Below, in pieces: positions 15,935 to 20,820 of a stretch of 20,820 bases of DNA; the first letter of the stretch is position 1; each line of letters starts with the position of its first letter. The notes under the pieces are model-generated. The model saw only the letters and a program-made list of their open reading frames with translations. It did not search any database and was not told where the DNA came from. Location of the stretch: contig JAZROG010000121.1 of NCBI GenBank assembly GCA_045648605.1, positions 1 through 20,820 of the forward strand, in the 5' to 3' direction. A program made the position numbers and the translations under genes. The stretch comes from SIG710 sp045648605. GTDB lineage: Bacteria > Bacillota > Clostridia > Oscillospirales > CAG-272.

Positions 15935-16893
15935 TAATAGATTATATTCTCAATGCTATCGCCATTGGTATGACCTTCCTTTACGGATCAACAGGCGAGA
16001 TAATCACCGAAAAAGCAGGACATCTTAACCTCGGTATTCCTGGAGTTATGTGTGTTGGCGCGGCGGGCGGCTGTGCGGCTCTCCATTATATGATAGTTGG
16101 CGGTATCACAAACGGATTTTTGCTGGTCACTGTCGGAATAATTGCTTCCTTTATTGCTGCTTTTCTTATGGGAGTCATTTTCAGCTTCCTCGCGGTAACT
16201 CTTCATGCAAATCAGAATGTTACAGGTCTTGCAATGACAACATTTGGCGTGGGTCTGATGAAGTATATCATGTTCGGACTCAAGGAGGGCAATTCCATTC
16301 CTTATCTTAAGGCACTTTCCGCATTCAGATTCCCATTTGCGGAGCAGACAAACGGCCTTAAATACTGCGGAGTTATGGTTTTTCTTGCTGTAATAGTTGC
16401 GCTTCTTTCCTCATTTGTTCTCTTTAAAACAAAGATCGGTCTGCACCTTCGTGCGGTGGGCGAAAACCCTGCAACAGCGGATGCGGCGGGCATCAATGTA
16501 ACTCTTTACAAGTACCTTGCAACAAGCATAGGATGCGGAATTTCGGGCCTTGGCGGTCTTTGCTATATCATGGATTATGCAGGCTCGCGCGAGAGTTACC
16601 TGAGTATTGAGGCACTTGGTTGGCTTGCGGTTGCACTTGTAATTTTTGCTCTTTGGAGACCTCACCTCAGCCTTGTCGGCTCTGTTATCTTCGGTGCGCT
16701 CTTCATTGCGGGTCAGTTTATTCCCACGCTTATTCCCCTCAAATTCCTGCAGACAATGACTGCAGCTCCTCTTCTCAAAATGCTGCCCTATGTGGTAACT
16801 ATCATAGTTCTTACCGTCACGAGTATTCGTGATAAGAAGGAAAACCATCCTCCTCAGGGTCTTGGACTTAATTATTATCGAGAAGAAAGATAA
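15931..16893 (+). CDS. Nucleoside-type ABC transporter permease 2
   Basis: This 320-aa permease resembles NupQ and completes the system. Its GTG start at 15931 overlaps the TGA of permease 1 (GTGA), with GGTAAGGGGG as ribosome site. The first segment IIDYILNAIAIGMTFLYGSTGEIITEKAGHLNLG-type organisation is characteristic, as is the coupling loop HLRAVGENPATADAAGINV near residues 172-190. About eight hydrophobic helices are visible. It is the last gene before a strong terminator, so the operon has exactly the four parts expected for a BMP-type importer. No nucleoside-catabolic gene follows. Confidence 0.92.
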   Translation: MIIDYILNAIAIGMTFLYGSTGEIITEKAGHLNLGIPGVMCVGAAGGCAALHYMIVGGITNGFLLVTVGIIASFIAAFLMGVIFSFLAVTLHANQNVTGLAMTTFGVGLMKYIMFGLKEGNSIPYLKALSAFRFPFAEQTNGLKYCGVMVFLAVIVALLSSFVLFKTKIGLHLRAVGENPATADAAGINVTLYKYLATSIGCGISGLGGLCYIMDYAGSRESYLSIEALGWLAVALVIFALWRPHLSLVGSVIFGALFIAGQFIPTLIPLKFLQTMTAAPLLKMLPYVVTIIVLTVTSIRDKKENHPPQGLGLNYYREER

Positions 16894-16930
16894 AAGATAG
16901 AGTTGAATTCAAAATTGACTTTATGCGGAT

Positions 16931-16974
16931 AAATAAAAATACGAGAGCGTTTCGGCGTTCTCGTATTTTTATTT
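16931..16974. terminator. Strong rho-independent terminator
   Basis: A 19-bp stem with one G-U wobble (AAAAATACGAGAGCG / CGTTCTCGTATTTTT core) and a TTTCGG loop is bordered by A- and T-rich arms. It ends the transporter operon and, being symmetrical, could also stop transcripts from the minus-strand XRE gene at 17082-17420. Confidence 0.9.
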
Positions 16975-17081
16975 ATAATATTATAATTGGCTGCTAAAAT
17001 TGAAAAGCTGCCCTTGACGCTGAATTTGGTAAGGACCACAAGCCTGAAAGCTCTGATAAATTCGGTTTCTCGGGCGGGTAT

Positions 17082-17420
17082 TCAATTCTTTTTGTATTTA
17101 TCCATTTCAAGCAAAATGCGGTAAATTTGTTCTTGCTCCTCTTTTGTCTTCGCTGAAAGAAATTCGTAACATTCAAGGGGAATGTTGCTTGTCCCGCTCT
17201 CTTGGGAGCCAAGCTTCTCAAATAATTTTGACAACGAAACATTCAGAGCCGCAGAAATCTTTTCTATACTTTCAATCGTAGCGTTTTTCTCGCCGCGTTC
17301 AATTTGACCAATATACGTAGGGTGACACCCGGAAAGCTCTGCAAGCTTTTCTTGACTTAAGCCTTTGGTTGTTCTGTAATTTCTTATTCGCTGACCCAAA
17401 ATTTTTGCAATATCACTCAT
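17082..17420 (-). CDS. XRE-family regulator (probable mobile-element type)
   Basis: This 112-aa repressor-like protein has an N-terminal Cro/C1 helix-turn-helix: ILGQRIRNYRTTKGLSQEKLAELSG then HPTYIGQIERGEKNATIESIEKISAALNV at residues about 8-62. A charged, probably helical tail (AKTKEEQEQIYRILLEMDKY) follows. The start at 17420 (MSDIAK) fits the family better than the in-frame ATG at 17456, which would lie in the operator region. The gene diverges from a SLOG-like gene, and phased palindromes lie in the shared upstream region, so self-repression and control of the partner are likely. TTA/TTG and ATT codons differ from the host-like neighbours and support horizontal origin. Confidence 0.85.
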   Translation of the reverse strand: MSDIAKILGQRIRNYRTTKGLSQEKLAELSGCHPTYIGQIERGEKNATIESIEKISAALNVSLSKLFEKLGSQESGTSNIPLECYEFLSAKTKEEQEQIYRILLEMDKYKKN

Positions 17421-17437
17421 AATTATCTTTGCTATAT

Positions 17438-17507
17438 ATAGTCTATAAATATTCAAACAAAAATTCCATAGACTATTGATATTGTTTTCACGTTGCGATA
17501 TACTATA
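17438..17507. promoter_or_regulatory. Three phased palindromic operator-like sites between the XRE and SLOG-like genes
   Basis: ATAGTCTAT (17438-17446), ATAGACTAT (17468-17476) and TATACTATA (17499-17507) have centres about 30 and 31 bp apart, near three helical turns. Site 1 lies over the likely -10 of the XRE gene, site 2 abuts the -35 of the opposing gene and site 3 contains its -10. Confidence 0.5.
17476..17504 (+). promoter_or_regulatory. Sigma-A promoter of the SLOG-like gene
   Basis: TTGATA (17476-17481), a 17-bp spacer and TATACT (17499-17504) precede the ATG at 17561. Both hexamers touch palindromes proposed as operators of the neighbouring XRE protein. Confidence 0.7.
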
Positions 17508-17560
17508 AATACAAATTTGTGGAATTTTGTGCTTATAGTAGCGGATGCGGAGCGAAGATT

Positions 17561-17953
17561 ATGAATGTTTTCACTGTTTCTTTATTTGGACATCGGAAAA
17601 TTGATGACTTGCGGCGATTAAGCGAGCAACTCACCCCGATTATAAAAAAGTTAATACAAACAAAATTGTATGTGACCTTTCTTATTGGACGTAATGGTGA
17701 TTTTGATGAATATGCAGCATCTGTTATCAAACGTGCACAAAAAGAGGACGGAAAAGAAAACAACGATATAACCTTGGTTCTTCCGTACACGGTAGCAGAT
17801 ATTGAGTATTATGAAAAATATTATGACAGTATTATCATTCCCGAAAGCGTGTATGGCGCACATCCTAAATCTGCAATCACGTTGAAAAATCGCTGGATGA
17901 TCGAGCAATCCAATCTTGTAATTGTTTATGGCGAGTTGAACGCCGCTTTTTAG
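17561..17953 (+). pseudogene. 3'-truncated SLOG/DUF1273-like gene
   Basis: The 130-aa reading starts MNVFTVSLFGHRKIDD (GCGGAGCG upstream). It resembles the nucleotide-binding SLOG-fold proteins of Firmicutes mobile elements: GHR near the N-terminus, FLIGRNGDFDEYAASVI at about 43-60, ITLVLPY near 72-78 and NRWMIEQSNLVIVY near 112-125. Intact relatives continue after this last strand with a glycine-rich helix of the type GGAY-T-KYA. Here the frame ends after VIVYGELNAAF at TAG 17951-17953, in DNA that belongs to the opposing heparinase fragment. The last six residues are therefore junction-derived. SLOG proteins are thought to sense or process nucleotide ligands, but this copy is probably non-functional. 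Confidence 0.7.
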
Positions 17954-18615
17954 GGTTCTTTCGTCTTTTTCAAAATAGGAGAGAACAACGAGAACATTTA
18001 AAATGACCCAAGGAGTCCAGTTGTTCAGGCTTCTGCCGTGGTGACCCATCCACCAAAGGTCGAAATCTGTGAAAAACGGTGTGATTATTCTTGCCTGAAG
18101 CTCTCTGTCAAGGCGTTCGATTATGTCGGGAACGTGCTCATTCAGTTCATCGTAAAGCACATAACGGACAAGGGCAAGATCTGCGCCTGTTTCGCCTGCA
18201 AAAAGGTCAAGATTGTGCTTCACTCCGCTTGGAATGTTCTTTTCATCTCTCATATGCGCGGAAAGTCCCCAATATGTTTCCTCGCATATCATAAAAATCA
18301 CATTCACAAGCTCGTCAAGGAATCTTCCCTTATGCTCGATACATTCACCAAGTGCAAGAGCGCAAAGAGCCATTCTTCTCGGAAAATGCTTATCTTCCAT
18401 GATTATGCGGCTTCCGCTTCTGAAAAACCCCATGAAGTCGGTCGCCTTGATTACGGGAAATTCATATCCAAGGTAGCTTTCCGCCTCGGAAATATAGAGC
18501 TGCTTGTCCTTTTCGGGGAGATTTTGCCAAAATTCTCTGTTCTTTGCCGTGGGAATGTTTTTTTACTGAAATCGAGAGCGTGAACCTTGTTCTTTTTGAG
18601 CCATGCTGCAAACAT
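17938..18615 (-). pseudogene. Heparinase II/III-family fragment, frameshifted and 3'-truncated
   Basis: ATG at 18615 (MFAAWLKKNKV) has AAAGGAG upstream. The frame is lost at an A7 run (plus-strand T run 18558-18564). With eight As it would read SKKNIPTAKNREFW and stay open as LPEKDKQLYISEAESYLG, then MGFFRSGSRIIMEDKHFPRR and ETYWGLSAHMRDE. It continues with DLFAGETGADLALVRYVL and FDLWWMGHHGRSLNNWTPW, up to FEKDERTLKSGV. The NNWTPW segment and the toroid-like helical pattern are typical of heparinase II/III lyases, which cleave uronic-acid polysaccharides. Only about 220 of the usual 600 or more residues remain. The coding stops at the junction with the SLOG-like gene. The shifted part alone has no ribosome site. 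Confidence 0.75.
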
Positions 18616-18668
18616 TGTGATTTTCTCCTTTAAGTATGTAAATTTTGTTTTGAAAATTTTAGAAAAGC

Positions 18669-18742
18669 TATAGACAAATCCTTTTCTCTGTAGTATAATG
18701 TCCTTGATAATATTTTATCGCATTTGACCGCATTTGTCTATA
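18669..18742. promoter_or_regulatory. Inverted 11-bp repeat flanking the AraC promoter
   Basis: TATAGACAAAT (18669-18679) and its exact reverse complement ATTTGTCTATA (18732-18742) lie 63 bp apart, centre to centre. The left copy covers the -35 box and the right copy lies downstream of the predicted start. This suits a dimeric regulator that loops DNA, possibly the AraC protein itself. Confidence 0.45.
18671..18699 (+). promoter_or_regulatory. Sigma-A promoter of the AraC-family gene
   Basis: TAGACA (18671-18676), a 17-bp spacer and a perfect TATAAT (18694-18699) predict a start near 18706 and a leader of about 100 nt before the AraC ATG. Confidence 0.7.
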
Positions 18743-18807
18743 TCATTTTTGCGAAAATTTATGTAAAATTTGCTTTCTTTATAAAAATCATCATTCGGGA
18801 GGTAAAA

Positions 18808-19668
18808 ATGTCCTGTATAAAGAGCACTTCTCACACGGTAGGCGCAAAAAAATATCCCCCCCACAGTCACGATAATGAGCATAGGCTCATTTATGTGAGA
18901 CGTGGAAGGGTCAAGGTTTTGATCGGCTCAAAGGAATGGCTGGTAAGCCGTCCCTCGGTGGTGTTTATCAGCAATCTTGAAAAGCACGCTATCTTTTCCG
19001 AGAGTGAAAGCTATGACAGATATTCTGTGGGCTTTGTTCCTGCGGAAGCGATGAGGCGGATAAATTCCGATAAGCTTCTTTCGCCCTTCTGCGATAGGCC
19101 CGCGGGCTTTTCAAATGTCTTTGAGGTCTCGCATCTCACAGATGAGCTTGATCTTCTCTTTGAAATGTTATATAAGGAGCATAATGCTTCGGATAAGGAC
19201 ATTGAGGATGGTTGTGCTTCGATTTTAAGAGTGATCCTTATGACGCTTCTGCGCGGCATTCCCGATGCTTTTCCATATAAGAGCACCGAGAAGAGTGCCA
19301 TAGTGCAGGCTGTGAGAAGAAAGCTGGAGAATGATCTCAGAGAAGAACTGTCTCTTGACGAAATTTCGGCAGAATTTCATATCAGCACATATTATCTTTC
19401 GCATATTTTCAAGGATATTACGGGGTACAGCGTTAAAAATTACAGGCTTCTTTGCCGTCTTGCAAGCGCAAGAGAGCTGCTTGTTTCCTCGGAATACAAT
19501 ATAAAGGAAATTTGCTCTATGACGGGCTTTCCCGATATGAGTAATTTTTCGCGCCGATTCAAATTTGAATACGGTGTTACCCCAACGGAATACAGAAAAA
19601 ATACGGGCAGAATATTTGACTGTCCCGAAAAGGGAAAGAGAACACAGATAGGAGTTGAGCTATTATGA
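18808..19668 (+). CDS. AraC-family transcriptional regulator with N-terminal cupin domain
   Basis: The 286-aa regulator has an effector-binding cupin half (YPPHSHDNEHRLIYVRRGRVKVLIG, residues about 17-45, with the His-rich strand typical of the family). It ends in a double helix-turn-helix: LSLDEISAEFHISTYYLSHIFKD and YNIKEICSMTGFPDMSNFSRRFKFEYGVTPTEYRK. CGGGAGGT precedes ATG 18808; an in-frame start at 18724 gives an unlikely hydrophobic extension with no ribosome site. It diverges from the heparinase fragment and overlaps the dehydrogenase pseudogene by ATGA, so it probably controlled a glycan-catabolic set. It is intact although both partners are broken. Confidence 0.9.
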   Translation: MSCIKSTSHTVGAKKYPPHSHDNEHRLIYVRRGRVKVLIGSKEWLVSRPSVVFISNLEKHAIFSESESYDRYSVGFVPAEAMRRINSDKLLSPFCDRPAGFSNVFEVSHLTDELDLLFEMLYKEHNASDKDIEDGCASILRVILMTLLRGIPDAFPYKSTEKSAIVQAVRRKLENDLREELSLDEISAEFHISTYYLSHIFKDITGYSVKNYRLLCRLASARELLVSSEYNIKEICSMTGFPDMSNFSRRFKFEYGVTPTEYRKNTGRIFDCPEKGKRTQIGVELL

Positions 19669-20667
19669 AAATTATATTTTTTACAAGAGAACCGAGCAAT
19701 ATAAATAAGGTATATCCAAAGTGAATAAAGGAAACACTTGCAAAGGAGATAGGGGTGGATGAAATAGCCCTTGTCAGAGCGGAAGAGATTGAGGAGAAGA
19801 GAGAAATTCTGCGTGATGCGGAATATGCCTTCTCCACATGGGGAATGCCCGCCCTTAGTGAGGAGCAGATAGGGAATATGTGCCTTCTCTCAAGGCTGTT
19901 TTTTACGGAGCGGGAAGTGTTCAGAGCTTTGCAAGACCATATCTGAATAAGGGAATAAAGGTGTCAGTGCATGGGCAGCAAATGCTGTTCCCGTTGCGGA
20001 ATACACGGTTGCGGAGATTATCCTTTCGGGAAAGGGAGTCTTCAGAACATCGCAGATATTCAAAAATGAGGGCAGGGAGGCCGCAAGACGCTTCTCTAAC
20101 CAAAACCGTGGAAATTACGGTGGCAGGATAGGTCTTATCGGTGCGGGAATGATCGGCTCGCTGGTTGCCGAAATGCTCAAAGCATACCGCTTTGAGGTCC
20201 TTTGCTTCGATCCGTTTTTGCCTGCAGAGAAGGCTGAAAGGCTTGGTGTTAAAATGGCGAGCCTTGAGGAGATTTTTGAGAGCTGTCAGGTTATTTCAAA
20301 CCACTTTGCAAACAATCCACAGACAGTGGGAATGCTGAATTATGAGCTTTTCTCGAAAATGGGAAGCTATACAACATTTATAAATACGGGACGTGGCGCG
20401 CAGGTGGTCGAGGCTGACCTTATCAGAGCGCTTAAGGAGGACACTACGAGAACTGCTCTTCTTGATGTTACAAATCCCGAGCCTCCTGAGCAGGACAGTG
20501 AATTTTATACTATGGAAAATGTTATTCTTACCCCTCATAGCGCAGGCAGCCAGGAGGATGAGAATTATCGCATGAGCGAATTTATGCTTGAAGAATACTA
20601 TGCCTTGATAGGCGGTAAAGAAACAAAATATGAGGTAAGCCTCATAATGCTTGAAACTATGGCATAA
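19665..20667 (+). pseudogene. D-2-hydroxyacid dehydrogenase pseudogene (nonsense codon plus two -1 frameshifts)
   Basis: The reading starts at ATG 19665, overlapping the AraC stop. It meets TGA at 19722-19724 after KVYPK, then loses one base near 19869-19873 (restoring A gives EQIREYVPSLKAVFYGAGS). It loses another base near 19961-19967 (restoring T gives KVFSAWAANAVPVAEYTVAE). Downstream the NAD-binding motif GLIGAGMIGS with VLCFDPF is readable, as are the catalytic residues Arg in INTGRG, Glu in NPEPPEQ and His in LTPHSAG. Intact relatives reduce 2-keto acids or oxidise D-2-hydroxyacids, often beside uronate or glycan catabolic genes. Three lesions in about 330 codons argue for true decay. 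The 3' part alone (20149-20667) would lack its substrate domain. Confidence 0.85.
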
Positions 20668-20716
20668 TGGGGAACTGTTAAATAGGAATTTATCGGTGAG
20701 ATGAAAAACGCAAATC

Positions 20717-20810
20717 TGTAGGGGACGGCGACCTCGACGTCCCGTTTATCATTTGAAATTCACGATTATTTCACGTCTTTTGAGGGACGTCGAGGTCGCC
20801 GTCCCCTACA
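20717..20810. repeat. GC-rich perfect inverted repeat (REPIN/MITE-like element)
   Basis: Two perfectly complementary 27-nt arms lie at 20717-20743 (starting TGTAGGGGACGGCGACC) and 20784-20810 (ending CGTCCCCTACA), separated by a 40-nt AT-rich spacer. Each arm is itself an imperfect palindrome (GGGACG ... CGTCCC), so the unit matches the layout of two REP sequences in inverted order. The arms are far richer in G+C than the flanks. It follows the dehydrogenase pseudogene by 49 bp and holds no gene. It could also act as a terminator-like RNA hairpin. Confidence 0.85.
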
Positions 20811-20820
20811 AACAAATGTC

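Noticed and set aside
18038..18583. 181-codon plus-strand frame over the heparinase fragment
   Set aside because: The minus strand reads a recognisable heparinase II/III segment (NNWTPW, FDLWWMGHHGRS), while the plus-strand frame shows no family features.
3281..19724. Stop-codon recoding (TAG at 3281 or TGA at 19722 read as an amino acid)
   Set aside because: Intact genes in the window end normally with TAA, TGA or TAG, no selenocysteine-type hairpin is evident after the TGA, and both genes carry additional frameshifts.
1..20820. CRISPR array, tRNA, rRNA, integrase or transposase gene
   Set aside because: No regularly spaced repeats, no cloverleaf or rRNA-like sequence and no recombinase motif were recognised on either strand.

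Overview
The window looks like a chromosomal segment of a Gram-positive anaerobe of the class Clostridia, most likely a gut-type Oscillospirales/Eubacteriales relative. The evidence is the lipoprotein-anchored ABC transporters, strong AGGAGG-like ribosome sites, clean sigma-A promoters with 17-bp spacers, the rimO-pgsA pair common in Firmicutes, and leucine codons dominated by CTT/CTC. No rRNA, tRNA, CRISPR array, complete transposon or riboswitch was recognised.

Layout. (1) 1-1072, minus: the start of a secreted lipoprotein whose C-terminal part begins a GH26-like glycosidase domain cut by the window edge. It diverges from (2) 1309-3244, plus: rimO-pgsA. (3) 3263-5594: a second GH26-type secreted glycosidase with an LRR-like N-terminal part, broken by an amber codon in the signal peptide and by a +1 frameshift. 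(4) 5682-5909: a small XRE regulator with atypical codon use. (5) 9531-5980, minus: one tightly coupled operon of a sirohaem/4Fe-4S reductase-like protein followed by a FecB/FecCD/FepC-type lipoprotein, permease and ATPase, which share a shared bidirectional terminator with the XRE gene. (6) 9660-11600, plus: a membrane-anchored alpha/beta hydrolase and a YitT-family membrane protein. (7) 11902-16893, plus: a complete BMP/PnrA-type nucleoside ABC transporter (lipoprotein, attenuator-like hairpin, double ATPase, two permeases) ending at a strong terminator. (8) 16975-17953: a small island with foreign codon use, containing an XRE regulator and a divergent SLOG-like gene that is truncated exactly where a heparinase fragment begins. 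(9) 17938-20667: a decayed carbohydrate locus made of a heparinase II/III pseudogene fragment, an intact AraC regulator and a D-2-hydroxyacid dehydrogenase pseudogene with three lesions. (10) 20717-20810: a GC-rich, perfectly inverted 27-bp repeat pair that looks like a REPIN or MITE.

How it fits together: the two uptake systems (tetrapyrrole/iron-type and nucleoside-type) and the housekeeping genes are intact. The broken genes are concentrated in polysaccharide metabolism and at the island boundary. This suggests loss of a glycan-degrading capacity, although single-base assembly errors must be excluded. The points I consider most worth following are the reductase-plus-transporter operon, the reciprocal truncation at about 17940, the phased operator array of the XRE/SLOG pair, and the terminal inverted repeat.
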